Source of the DNA: Ignavibacteriales bacterium
GTDB taxonomy: Bacteria; Bacteroidota; Ignavibacteria; UBA10030
Direction of reading: 5' to 3'
Assembly: GCA_026390575.1 (NCBI GenBank)
Contig: JAPLFR010000001.1
Coordinates: 1-64,000, forward strand
Length of the DNA stretch: 64,000 bases
Part shown: positions 8,649 to 16,289 of the stretch, piece after piece
How the letters are laid out: each line of letters opens with the position of its first letter
Numbering within the stretch: the stretch's first letter is position 1
Notes under the pieces: generated by a model
What the model was told of the DNA's origin: nothing
What the model saw: the letters and a program-made list of their open reading frames with translations, nothing else
Database searches by the model: none
Position numbers and translations under genes: made by a program

Positions 8649-9191
8649 ATGAGACTCAAAACACTTATTTCTCAATATTTCTTAATGCTCGTGGTTGTAA
8701 TTGCTTCGGGATGTTCGCGTAGCAGTGACGATTTTCTCCAAGCTGGCCGGACTGATGCGAAAAACCTCAAATATGATCAAGCCATCAAAAATTTCAATCG
8801 TGCAATTGAGCTTGACTCTAATAACGCACAAGCATATCTGGAAAGAGCCTTTATGGCATGCGAAATAAAAAATCCAGTACTTCTGGAAACGGATTTATCA
8901 AAGTACATAGAACTCACTAAAAAGCCTTTGGCTATTGCATACACAGGCAGAGCGTTGTCTCATATGTTGGCTCAAACTAATACTGGCGAATCATTGGCAG
9001 ATTGTGACAAAGCTATTGCAATCGATCCATCAAACATCCAAGGTTATGCTTTCAAGAAACAATTGTTAATCCAACAAGGTGATACGGTTCAATTGAAGAG
9101 GTTTCTTAACAGTCTAGATGATTCGACGCGGTCAAGGCTACTTCAAAATAATAATAATAATAAATGCCGCCTAACCAGGCGCTCAAGCTGA
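8649..9191 (+). CDS. TPR lipoprotein whose stop codon lies in attC (cassette 10)
   Basis: The 180-residue product has a lipoprotein signal (lipobox ASGC, Cys22) and then tetratricopeptide repeats: KYDQAIKNFNRAIELDSNNAQAYLERA and SLADCDKAIAIDPSNIQGYAF (each given across more than one segment of the domain, about residues 30-150). The last codons cross an AAT microsatellite (poly-Asn) and continue into attC, giving CRLTRRSS before a TGA at 9189-9191. Loss or gain of one base in the AAT tract would shift termination. It probably acts as a periplasmic or outer-membrane scaffold. Confidence 0.82.
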   Translation: MRLKTLISQYFLMLVVVIASGCSRSSDDFLQAGRTDAKNLKYDQAIKNFNRAIELDSNNAQAYLERAFMACEIKNPVLLETDLSKYIELTKKPLAIAYTGRALSHMLAQTNTGESLADCDKAIAIDPSNIQGYAFKKQLLIQQGDTVQLKRFLNSLDDSTRSRLLQNNNNNKCRLTRRSS

Positions 9192-9326
9192 CGGTTGCCA
9201 GCTGAGTACATTAAACATGGCGAGCATAGGTTTTAGTCTTAATAATTTCTTTTTCAGTGTGAACTCACTTCCTTGGGTGCATGTTGAAAGTTTTCAGCGC
9301 CGCAGCTTAGCGCCGGTCCGTTAGGC
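9169..9326 (+). repeat. attC site 10
   Basis: R'' GCCTAAC 9169-9175, R' GTTAGGC 9320-9326, 158 bp, first-kind spacer. It overlaps the 3' end of the cassette 10 gene and supplies its stop codon. Confidence 0.93.
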
Positions 9327-9343
9327 AGCGGTATAGTTTTAAA

Positions 9344-10450
9344 ATGAAATCCTTGCGAATATATCGTATCCACTTTATGTTCTTTCTATTGGTGGCTATA
9401 CTAGCGCTACGTTGCTCTAAAGATATCTCTCTCGTCTCACCAGTCCCAGAGCCAGAAAAGCCAACACTCCGTGGCGTACAGCGTTTGCAGGGCTATTGGA
9501 AAGTGGTAGAGGGTCCGCCAGATGTCAAATACTTTATCGCGGACACCATGACATCTCACGTTGTTATAAAGCAGGATCTCGGCTTCAATTTTCGATTTAC
9601 TGATGACTTTAAAGTTGTCTTCACGGATAGCACTATCCTGAATTACAACGTGCCCTCCACTTTGTTATATTACCGCATCAGTTCACAATCCGATACTCTG
9701 ATCTTTTCATATGACTCACTTTTTAGATTTCCGTACTTGGCAATCATCGACTCAGCACCTGACAGCAGTAATCCTTGGGCACCTACAATTAGATGCCTAA
9801 ATAAAACTTGGTTTAACTCAAATGCTTCTTCTCATATCAACGGTGTCGATCACTACGGCGATCATTGGTACTTTCGTGAGGAAGGTTATCAGAGTTCCAC
9901 AATCAATGTTTGTAATGTCAGTGGTTTGATAGTGAAAAGTTACATATTACCTGGCGTAACATCCGTGGACATTGCAGGAGGTTACTTGTGGACCGCTGGA
10001 TCCTATTATGTGGACCAACGAAATATAGAAGACACAACGCTGATCCGTCGAATCAACTTAACTTCACAGTATTCGTTCCAGCATGGTAAGCAAATCAACT
10101 CTCTCGCTATATATGATTCGCTCATTGTCATTGCTTTCGAGGAATATTTGCTTCTCTTTGACTTCTCAGGACGATTTATTAGACAGATGTCGACTTATGA
10201 TGGAATCTTCTCTATGAGCTTCGTCGGAGATAAGCTCATCGTCGGTACGAATTATTCTACCATAAACACTGTTGATATAGCAACCGGTTGTGCTCTAGAT
10301 AGTTATCTGCTTCCAGATGCACTATTCGAAGGACCATATGGCTATTATATTTATCCCGTTAAAGGTATAGTTGAAATTGGCGGTCACGTCGGGGCATTCC
10401 GACAAACGTCTGATGCTATCTACCTTTATGAATTCACATTGTCACAATAA
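9344..10450 (+). CDS. Putative lipoprotein with beta-propeller-like repeats (cassette 11)
   Basis: The 368-residue product has an N-terminal hydrophobic segment ending LALRCS, close to a lipobox (Cys24 would be lipidated), then a Pro-rich linker (SPVPEPEKP). The remainder is beta-rich, with repeated short motifs (INGVDHYGDHWYF, VDIAGGYLWTAG, INSLAIYDSLIVIA, FVGDKLIVGT) spaced about 40-50 residues apart, suggesting a propeller. It resembles the cassette 13 product in layout. Function unknown. The start at 9344 lacks a Shine-Dalgarno but gives the full signal peptide. Confidence 0.7.
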   Translation: MKSLRIYRIHFMFFLLVAILALRCSKDISLVSPVPEPEKPTLRGVQRLQGYWKVVEGPPDVKYFIADTMTSHVVIKQDLGFNFRFTDDFKVVFTDSTILNYNVPSTLLYYRISSQSDTLIFSYDSLFRFPYLAIIDSAPDSSNPWAPTIRCLNKTWFNSNASSHINGVDHYGDHWYFREEGYQSSTINVCNVSGLIVKSYILPGVTSVDIAGGYLWTAGSYYVDQRNIEDTTLIRRINLTSQYSFQHGKQINSLAIYDSLIVIAFEEYLLLFDFSGRFIRQMSTYDGIFSMSFVGDKLIVGTNYSTINTVDIATGCALDSYLLPDALFEGPYGYYIYPVKGIVEIGGHVGAFRQTSDAIYLYEFTLSQ

Positions 10451-10457
10451 TGCCGCT

Positions 10458-10654
10458 GCCTAACCAGGCGCTCAAGCTGACGGAATGAGCGTGAGTACGT
10501 TAAGCATTGCTGGTGGTGGTTTTTCGTTTTTTTAAGTTTGTTTTAGGTTTCTCGTTGGTTATGTTTTTATTAATTTAGTTTTGTGTTTAAACTTGTTTCG
10601 TTGGGTGCATGTTGAGGTTTTGTCATGCCGCAGCTTAGCGCCCGACCGTTAGGG
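10458..10654 (+). repeat. attC site 11
   Basis: R'' GCCTAAC 10458-10464, R' GTTAGGG 10648-10654, 197 bp, second-kind spacer. Cassette 11 ends (GTTAGGCAGCGG / CCGCTGCCTAAC) are exact complements. Confidence 0.92.
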
Positions 10655-10670
10655 CGCTGGCACAGAAAGA

Positions 10671-10982
10671 TTATTGAGCGATAGATCGCAGTAGAGCTTT
10701 TGGTCTAGCGCCGAGAGTCAAAAGAGAACGAATGAGTAAATCAACAGAGACAGTCGGGTCTCCAGCTTCCATTTTTGCTACACGAGATTGGCTTGATTTA
10801 AGCATACGTGCTACTTCTGTCTGTGTGAGTCTTTTTTCAATACGGCGTTTTTGCAAGTTCTTCGCCAATTGAAGTTTAAGTTCGATGTATGCAGATTCTT
10901 CAGAGGAAAGGTTTAAGAAATCATTGGCGGTACCAACTTTCCATCCTGCAGATTCGAGACGTTTTCGTTTTGCCTTATCCAT
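10671..10982 (-). CDS. higA: HigA-like XRE antitoxin (cassette 12)
   Basis: The 103-residue product has a helix-turn-helix of the XRE family (RLTQTEVARMLKSSQSRVAKMEAG). It should neutralise the HigB-type toxin encoded just upstream and repress their shared promoter. The start at 10982 is chosen because AAGGA lies 10 bases before it. Longer readings would overlap the toxin gene. The order is toxin then antitoxin, as in HigBA modules, with 10 bases between the genes. This is the only cassette in the array read against the attC direction. Confidence 0.87.
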   Translation of the reverse strand: MDKAKRKRLESAGWKVGTANDFLNLSSEESAYIELKLQLAKNLQKRRIEKRLTQTEVARMLKSSQSRVAKMEAGDPTVSVDLLIRSLLTLGARPKALLRSIAQ

Positions 10983-10992
10983 TATGGTATCC

Positions 10993-11325
10993 TTACAATT
11001 CGTCATACAAGCGTAAGCGATGCTTGCAGATATCAATAATTTGTTTTAATGTCTGTTGTGTTTTCTTCTGGAATATTTCTAAGATAATTATAGCATCAGA
11101 ATCAATCCGATAAATGATACGCCATATTTTATTTTCATCGTTAATTCGGAGTTCGTGGCATCTTGCTCCAATTATTGGCATCGGTTTTGAGAAGGGGAGA
11201 CTTAGCTTTTCTCCCGCTTGTAGCCGTCTCAATAAAAAGCCAGCTTCAAGGCGGGCGTTCTTTGATAAAGGCGGAGTTTTTACTTCACCGTGTAGCCAAA
11301 CAATAGGTTTGTCGTCATCATTCAT
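10993..11325 (-). CDS. higB: HigB/Gp49-like toxin (cassette 12)
   Basis: The 110-residue product fits the RelE/HigB-like superfamily (Gp49-type). It has LSKNARLEAGFLLRRLQAGE near the N-terminus, then MPIIGARCHELRI and WRIIYRIDSDAIIILEIFQKK in the core strands, and a helical tail. Toxins of this group cleave mRNA on the ribosome. It is the first gene of the pair and has its own promoter within the cassette, so expression does not depend on an integron promoter. Confidence 0.87.
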   Translation of the reverse strand: MNDDDKPIVWLHGEVKTPPLSKNARLEAGFLLRRLQAGEKLSLPFSKPMPIIGARCHELRINDENKIWRIIYRIDSDAIIILEIFQKKTQQTLKQIIDICKHRLRLYDEL

Positions 11326-11333
11326 ACGTATAC

Positions 11334-11362
11334 AATATATGTCATATCTGGCATAATGTCAA
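11334..11362 (-). promoter_or_regulatory. Promoter of the toxin-antitoxin pair
   Basis: On the minus strand TTGACA (11357-11362) and TATATT (11334-11339) are separated by 17 bases. The predicted start of transcription falls within a few bases of the toxin start codon, so the mRNA would be nearly leaderless. The overlapping palindrome ATACGTAT (about 11325-11332) is a candidate antitoxin operator. Confidence 0.6.
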
Positions 11363-11373
11363 TAAGGCCAGCG

Positions 11374-11626
11374 CCCTAACCAGCGGCTCAAGCTGACCGA
11401 ATTAGCGTGGGAGCAATTTACATAGCTAATGGTGGGTTGACGTTTTTATTATTAACTTTTCAGTATCTCGTTGGTTGAGACAAATAAATATGGTTATCAG
11501 CATGAACTCGTTTCGTTTAGTGCAATTTGAAAGTTGGTCATGCGGCAGTCCGATCCTGCTCTGCAGGATCGCGATCGCGTTCCATTGCAATGGCAATGGA
11601 ACGGACTTAGCCGCAGTCCGTTAGGT
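11374..11626 (+). repeat. attC site 12, carrying the 57-bp palindromic element
   Basis: R'' CCCTAAC 11374-11380, R' GTTAGGT 11620-11626, 253 bp. It is a 196-bp second-kind attC plus an inserted element at 11549-11605 that splits the L' box GCGGCAG / CTTAGCCGC. Cassette 12 ends (GTTAGGGCGCTGGC) are exact complements. Confidence 0.9.
11549..11605. repeat. 57-bp two-hairpin element A, copy 1 (in attC 12)
   Basis: The element runs TCC, hairpin GATCCTGC-TCT-GCAGGATC, palindrome GCGATCGC, hairpin GTTCCATTGC-AATG-GCAATGGAAC, GGA. It contains no coding capacity. It lies between CAG and CTT of the L' box, the same place as the four other copies. Confidence 0.88.
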
Positions 11627-11647
11627 GCACGGCGTATATTAATTCAG

Positions 11648-12802
11648 ATGATTGTGCCGATAAAATATCAAAAGGTAGTAATCGTTGGCATTCTTTCTCT
11701 TTTCATATCTTGTACAAAGAATCCAGCGAGTCCTACCACTCCCTCGGAGGATCGTCCGATTATTGATGAGAAAAATAATAAAAACATCCTCCTTAACCTT
11801 ATCGACTATGATGTTGTACATATTCTTCATCAATCGGGCCTTGATTTACGAAGTTCCAAAATTATCCGAACGATAATTGGCTCAAAAAGTATGTCTGGAT
11901 TTAGGCAGCTTTATTCTTCCACTTCCACATATGATCAGGAAGCAAAATCATATATTCTTCATTTTGACTTTTCCGTCAAAATGGATTCTTCACAAATCAA
12001 TGCTCCATTGACAATCCGTTATTATTCCTTCGATTCAAGCTATATCGATGTTGATACTACTGTGGCACTATTCAAATATCCATATAATTCTACGGAAATC
12101 ATCGCAGATAGTACTATTTTGCCTGATGGCGAACCATTTCAAGATATTTCTAGAATCGGCTCTAAGCTTTATTATCATCCACTTGGTCCATGGGGTTTAT
12201 TTGAATTTGATCTGATTTCGAAATCCAAACAATTGCTTACTAATTATCCCGGAGGCGATCATTTGGCAGCAGATTCCAACTTTGTTTTTTGCGATATTGG
12301 TCACAATAGCGTCTATCGCTATAACACTCTAACAAAAACCATAGATTTTGTATTTCCCTTACCGACTTCTATCGATCTAGATGGAATGGCAATTTTTAAT
12401 AACGCACTCTATATTTATATGAGTGAGCAAGGGATATCTTCCTTGAAAAAGTTAACTTACGATGGAAAATTACTTGATTCTATTGCATATCCAAGATATG
12501 TATACTACTTAGCTATCTATGATAGTATAGTCTATAGCGCGGAGTATTTCAACAATTCAGCGACGCAAATAAGTCGATTCGATTTACGAAACAAAACTTA
12601 TCTTTCCAATGTCATAAGCCCAGCCTATTGGATAGACGGCATCAAGGTATACGGAGATAGATTATATTTTTGCGATGACTTCAAAAAATGTGTGAGTTCA
12701 GTACCATTTGCTAAACTGATTGAAGTCGATACGACACATAAGAATACTAAATCTTCTCGCCGTGCACCTAACCAGGCGCTCAAGCTGACGGTTGCCAGCT
12801 GA
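11648..12802 (+). CDS. Beta-propeller-like lipoprotein with attC-encoded C-terminus (cassette 13)
   Basis: The start is taken at 11648, the first ATG inside the cassette that gives a lipoprotein signal (IKYQKVVIVGILSLFISC, Cys22). A longer reading would begin inside the palindrome of attC 12. The 384-residue product has a Pro-rich linker (ASPTTPSEDRP) and then beta-rich repeats (ISRIGSKLYYH, FDLISKSKQLL, MAIFNNALYIYM, LAIYDSIVYSA, IKVYGDRLYFC) like a propeller. Its last residues, PNQALKLTVAS, are translated from the attC R''/L'' boxes, and the stop is the TGA at 12800-12802 in the spacer. Function unknown; similar in layout to the cassette 11 product. Confidence 0.75.
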   Translation: MIVPIKYQKVVIVGILSLFISCTKNPASPTTPSEDRPIIDEKNNKNILLNLIDYDVVHILHQSGLDLRSSKIIRTIIGSKSMSGFRQLYSSTSTYDQEAKSYILHFDFSVKMDSSQINAPLTIRYYSFDSSYIDVDTTVALFKYPYNSTEIIADSTILPDGEPFQDISRIGSKLYYHPLGPWGLFEFDLISKSKQLLTNYPGGDHLAADSNFVFCDIGHNSVYRYNTLTKTIDFVFPLPTSIDLDGMAIFNNALYIYMSEQGISSLKKLTYDGKLLDSIAYPRYVYYLAIYDSIVYSAEYFNNSATQISRFDLRNKTYLSNVISPAYWIDGIKVYGDRLYFCDDFKKCVSSVPFAKLIEVDTTHKNTKSSRRAPNQALKLTVAS

Positions 12803-12923
12803 GTACGTTAAACATGGCGAGCATAGGTTTTAGTCTTAATAATTTCTTTTTCAGCGTGAACTCACTTCGCTGGATGCAAAATGAAAGTTGGTCACGCCGC
12901 AGCTTAGCGCCGGTCCGTTATAC
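12766..12923 (+). repeat. attC site 13
   Basis: R'' ACCTAAC 12766-12772, R' GTTATAC 12917-12923, 158 bp, first-kind spacer. It overlaps the 3' end of the preceding gene. Cassette 13 ends (GTTAGGTGCACGGCG) are exact complements. Confidence 0.92.
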
Positions 12924-12979
12924 CGCTTGCGCATTAAAAAGTTATGCGAAATTCCGAGCCGCATTAAAGGAGCAATAGT

Positions 12980-13561
12980 ATGGGAAAATCATACGTTCAA
13001 TTAAAAAAATACCCAACGATTGCCGTATGCGGTCTTGATTGCGGCTTATGCCCTAGATTCTATACTGTAGGTAAATCAAGATGTCCCGGATGTGCAGGTC
13101 CTAATTTCTTTGCTAAGCACCCATCATGTTCCTTTATTACTTGTTGCGTAAAGAAAAATAATCTTGAAGTTTGTGCTGAATGTTCAACCTTCCCGTGTTC
13201 CAAATTCAAAAGCAATGAAGAATATCAGAAATTGAAAGAATCTTCTTCTTTTCCTTCATCCAAGAAGATCATGTCTAATTTGATTTTTATCAAAGATCAC
13301 GGTATCGAGAAATTCATGGAACAACAGAAAGTACGGATGAAATTGCTCAAAACAATGATAGAAAAATTTGATGATGGCAGATCTAGAAGTTATTTTTGCA
13401 AAGCATCAACATTAATTGACTCAAGGATTCTTAAAAGTTCAATAGATAAAGCAATTTTGAAAATCAGAGTTGATAAAATCAATCAAGATGACGTTAAAAG
13501 CAAGGCAAAAATACTTAAAACTATTCTTGATAAATATTTGATTGGAGTATTAACTAACTAA
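12980..13561 (+). CDS. Cys-rich DUF3795-type protein (cassette 14)
   Basis: The 193-residue product has an N-terminal cysteine cluster typical of DUF3795 proteins, probably binding zinc: CGLDCGLCP (residues about 18-26), CPGC, CSFITCC, then CAECSTFPC. The C-terminal half is Lys-rich and helical. The biochemical role of the family is not known. A strong ribosome site (AAAGGAG) precedes the ATG. Unusually, both cassette ends carry a longer complementary arm here, GTTATACCGCTTG near the start and CAAGCGGTATAAC at the end, together with ATGCGAAATTCCGA and TCGGAATTTCGC. Confidence 0.8.
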   Translation: MGKSYVQLKKYPTIAVCGLDCGLCPRFYTVGKSRCPGCAGPNFFAKHPSCSFITCCVKKNNLEVCAECSTFPCSKFKSNEEYQKLKESSSFPSSKKIMSNLIFIKDHGIEKFMEQQKVRMKLLKTMIEKFDDGRSRSYFCKASTLIDSRILKSSIDKAILKIRVDKINQDDVKSKAKILKTILDKYLIGVLTN

Positions 13562-13629
13562 ATCAGAGTGAAAAGATTTCAGAAAATGAATAATACAAAC
13601 TGTAATAGGTTCGGAATTTCGCACAAGCG

Positions 13630-13945
13630 GTATAACCATCCGCTTCCCGAAGGGATCCCTTTGGGACAAGCTGAAGGAATGAGCGCCAGCCCAAAGATAA
13701 AGCATGGCGGGTAAATGCGTACGTTAAGCATGGCTTGCAAAGGTTTTGTGCAGAATTGAAAGTGAAGCGAATGAACCTGTTTCGTTTAGTGCATTTTGTG
13801 CGCCTCTGGCGCAAAAGTTGTCACCTGCCTGCCGTAGTGCCTACGGCACGCAGGCAGGGTGCGGCAGTCCGATCCTGCTCTGCAGGATCGCGATCGCGTT
13901 CCATTGCAATGGCAATGGAACGGACTTAGCCGCCATCTGTTAGGC
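13630..13945 (+). repeat. attC site 14, carrying five palindromic inserts
   Basis: R'' GTATAAC 13630-13636, R' GTTAGGC 13939-13945, 316 bp, about twice the basic length. Inserts are a TCCCGAAGGGATCCCTTTGGGA stem at 13645-13666 splitting L''; a CCAGCC...GGCGGG block at about 13684-13717; TGCGCC-TCT-GGCGCA at 13799-13813; CCTGCCTGC...GCAGGCAGG at 13824-13858; and the 57-bp element at 13868-13924 splitting L'. Confidence 0.85.
13868..13924. repeat. 57-bp two-hairpin element A, copy 2 (in attC 14)
   Basis: Same sequence and same point of insertion (CAG / CTT of L') as the copy at 11549-11605. Confidence 0.88.
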
Positions 13946-13970
13946 CGCTTACTAGATCGGAGATAGAAAA

Positions 13971-14444
13971 ATGAAACAACAGTGTTATATGGCGTCGATC
14001 TATGGTTCTTGGCTTATTATAATTGTAATATTTGTCTTTTACATTTCCCGTGGCCATTACTTGGAAGCAGTTCTCTTACCCTTCCTTGTCGCATACTTTC
14101 TTTGGTTGTATGTGAAGTATTTTCCCAAACTGTCCAAAGTCATGGGATATGGTTCAGTGAATGATCAGGTAGCAGAAAATGTCCAGCGTTCTGAGGTTAC
14201 AGTCCACTTCTACTCCGGCGTTGGATGTCCCTTTTGCCCAATAGTCAAGAGAAGGCTATCGGAATTGCAACAACGAATTGGTTTCACTCTTATTGAAAAG
14301 GATGTGACGCTCAAGCCAGATATCTTGATAGCGAAAGGCATTCGGGCATTACCTGTAATTGAGATCGGAAATGCTCGGTGGGTAGGAAATGCTACTAGTC
14401 AGCAATTGTCACAGTTTATTGCGGCAAACTCAACGGTAACGTAG
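13971..14444 (+). CDS. Membrane-anchored glutaredoxin-like protein (cassette 15)
   Basis: The 157-residue product has two membrane helices (about 8-26 and 31-48) followed by a thioredoxin-fold domain. That domain has a CPFC active site (residues 86-89, SGVGCPFCPIVKRRL) and the cis-proline segment ALPVIEI. Glutaredoxin-type CPFC enzymes reduce disulphides or mixed disulphides. Topology prediction is needed to say which side of the membrane the domain faces. GATCGGAGATAG precedes the ATG. It is the sole gene of its cassette. Confidence 0.82.
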   Translation: MKQQCYMASIYGSWLIIIVIFVFYISRGHYLEAVLLPFLVAYFLWLYVKYFPKLSKVMGYGSVNDQVAENVQRSEVTVHFYSGVGCPFCPIVKRRLSELQQRIGFTLIEKDVTLKPDILIAKGIRALPVIEIGNARWVGNATSQQLSQFIAANSTVT

Positions 14445-14447
14445 GCG

Positions 14448-14689
14448 GCCTAACCAGCGGCTCAAGCTGACCGAATGAGCGCCCGCCCAAAGATAAAGCA
14501 TGGCGGGTAAATAAGTACGTTAAGCATGACGCGCAGACGTCGGTATATAATTGAAAGAACCAGCGTGAACTTATTTCGTTTGGTGCAAATTGAAAATTGG
14601 TCACGCGGCAGTTCGATCCTGTTCTGCAGGATCGCGATCGCGTTCCATTGCAATGGCAATGGAACGGACTTAGCCGCAGTCCGTTAGGT
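14448..14689 (+). repeat. attC site 15, carrying two palindromic inserts
   Basis: R'' GCCTAAC 14448-14454, R' GTTAGGT 14683-14689, 242 bp. It has a CCCGCC...GGCGGG block at 14482-14507 and the 57-bp element at 14612-14668. Confidence 0.88.
14612..14668. repeat. 57-bp two-hairpin element A, copy 3 (in attC 15)
   Basis: As the other copies but with two C-to-T changes in its first arm (TTCGATCCTGTTCTG), one at the tip and one in the first stem, leaving a G-T pair. Confidence 0.87.
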
Positions 14690-14733
14690 TCCCTAACGGA
14701 AAGAGATAGTCGCTACACTATAGGAGCAAAACT

Positions 14734-15804
14734 ATGGTTGTCTTTATTTTACTAGTTCTAATTTTTATTTTGGGGATAGGAATCGTCTGCCTAATGCCTG
14801 GTCACACAGCGCTGATTACTGATATACGGGGAAAACCCGTCCCCGGAAGTATTGCCTCATTAGAAAAGATTAAACTGGGTGGCGTAGAACAATGGATTCT
14901 CATTCGTGGCGAAAACAAAGAAAATCCTTTATTGCTTTTTTTACATGGTGGTCCAGGAACCTCAGAGATGGGGCTTGTTCGAAAATACAATTTGGCAGTT
15001 TTGGAAAAACATTTTACGGTCGTCGTGTGGGATCAGCGCGGGGCAGGGAAATCTTATGCGGCGATTAATCCTGTGTCTGGGATGAATATAGAACAATTTG
15101 TTTCCGACACGCACGAACTGACCATGCTACTTTGCCTACGGTTTAACCAAAAAAGAATCTGTTTAGTAGGGCATTCTTGGGGCAGCGCCTTGGGAGTGCT
15201 TACAGTTAAGAAATATCCTGAACTCTACTATGCCTATGTCGGAATTGGTCAGGTAGTTAATGGTCTGGAAGGTGAGCGTGTTTCTTATGAATGGACTTTG
15301 GCACAGGCAATAAAGGCAAACGATATCAAATCCGTCGAGAAACTGAAGATAATGGGTGCACCTCCTTACTCTGGTAATTGGCGGTCAAAGTTTATTGCAC
15401 AGCGTGCCATATTGGCTAAGTACGGCGGTGAAGTCTATGGTAATCCCCGGGGAGGTTTTTTCATCACCATCGGAAGTTTGATAAAAGCAACCGAATATAG
15501 TTGGATCGACAGGATTAATTTCTTTCGGGGAATCTTCGCTTCCGTGCACTTAATGTGGCCGCAAATTCTCAACGTTAACTTGATGGAGCAGGCTTCTGAA
15601 TTAAAAGTACCTGTATATTTTCTGGAAGGAAAACACGATTATGAAACTCCTTCGATATTGGCAGAACAATATTTTGAGAAGTTGAAAGCACCTCACAAGG
15701 AACTGATCTGGTTCGATAATTCGGCGCACTTCCTCAATGTAGAAGAAGTTGACAAATTCAACGAGTTTTTTATCAAACAGGTTTCACAATTCAAGCGAGT
15801 ATAA
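14734..15804 (+). CDS. Membrane-anchored alpha/beta hydrolase, prolyl-aminopeptidase type (cassette 16)
   Basis: The 356-residue product has an N-terminal membrane helix (residues 3-21) and an alpha/beta-hydrolase domain. Features are the oxyanion motif HGGPG (71-75), WDQRGAGKS (99-107), the nucleophile elbow GHSWGS (Ser148), an acid near GKHDYETP and the catalytic His in NSAHFLNV. HGGPG plus DQRGAGxS is typical of the peptidase S33 group (proline iminopeptidase and relatives). The substrate cannot be named. The ribosome site AGGAG is 8 bases from the ATG. This is the only cassette whose 5' and 3' ends do not show extended complementarity. Confidence 0.85.
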   Translation: MVVFILLVLIFILGIGIVCLMPGHTALITDIRGKPVPGSIASLEKIKLGGVEQWILIRGENKENPLLLFLHGGPGTSEMGLVRKYNLAVLEKHFTVVVWDQRGAGKSYAAINPVSGMNIEQFVSDTHELTMLLCLRFNQKRICLVGHSWGSALGVLTVKKYPELYYAYVGIGQVVNGLEGERVSYEWTLAQAIKANDIKSVEKLKIMGAPPYSGNWRSKFIAQRAILAKYGGEVYGNPRGGFFITIGSLIKATEYSWIDRINFFRGIFASVHLMWPQILNVNLMEQASELKVPVYFLEGKHDYETPSILAEQYFEKLKAPHKELIWFDNSAHFLNVEEVDKFNEFFIKQVSQFKRV

Positions 15805-15871
15805 ATTACGCTTCAAGAATTTGTACTCAAATGTGGCAGCAGTGTAACATCAACGGTAAAGGTGGTCGGCG

Positions 15872-16249
15872 GCCTAACCAGCGGCTCCCCGCAAAAAGAA
15901 CGGGGTTTCACACAAAACGTTCAACAAGTTGACCGAATGAGCGCCCGCCCAAAGATAAAGCATGGCGGGTAAATAAGTACGTTAAGCATGGCGTGCATAG
16001 GTTTCGGTTTTTAATAATAAACTTTTCAGAATGAACCTGTTTCGTTTAGTGCATTTTGTGCGCCAAAGGCGCATGCGCTTCTGGCGCAAAAGTTGTCACC
16101 TGCCTGCCGGCTTGTCCGCTGAAACGAAGTGCAAGCGGAAGTGCCTACGGCACGCAGGCAGGGTGCGGCAGTCCGATCCTGCTCTGCAGGATCGCGATCG
16201 CGTTCCATTGCAATGGCAATGGAACGGACTTAGCGCCGGTCCGTTAGGC
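15872..16249 (+). repeat. attC site 16, carrying at least five palindromic inserts
   Basis: R'' GCCTAAC 15872-15878, R' GTTAGGC 16243-16249, 378 bp. Inserts are CCCCG...CGGGG plus tail at 15887-15924 inside L''; CCCGCC...GGCGGG at 15943-15968; a tandem pair of GGCGCA-type hairpins at 16059-16088; a CCTGCCTGC...GCAGGCAGG stem at 16099-16162 that itself holds a second insert; and the 57-bp element at 16172-16228. Confidence 0.85.
16172..16228. repeat. 57-bp two-hairpin element A, copy 4 (in attC 16)
   Basis: Same sequence and insertion point in L' as the other copies. Confidence 0.88.
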
Positions 16250-16289
16250 AACAAGCGGAAGAATAGCAACCTTATAGTAAGGAGACAAT

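Noticed and set aside
11534-11647. Upstream extension of the cassette 13 gene
   Set aside because: It would be translated from the palindromic element in attC 12; the ATG at 11648 gives a proper lipoprotein signal.
13868-13924. The 57-bp element as an insertion sequence or group II intron
   Set aside because: It is far too short and carries no transposase or reverse transcriptase gene; at most it is non-autonomous.
13735-13943. Open reading frames inside the interrupted attC sites (also 16031-16384, 16709-17071 and 17777-18007)
   Set aside because: They are translations of the palindromic inserts and shared attC spacer, recur wherever the repeat recurs, and have no independent start signals.
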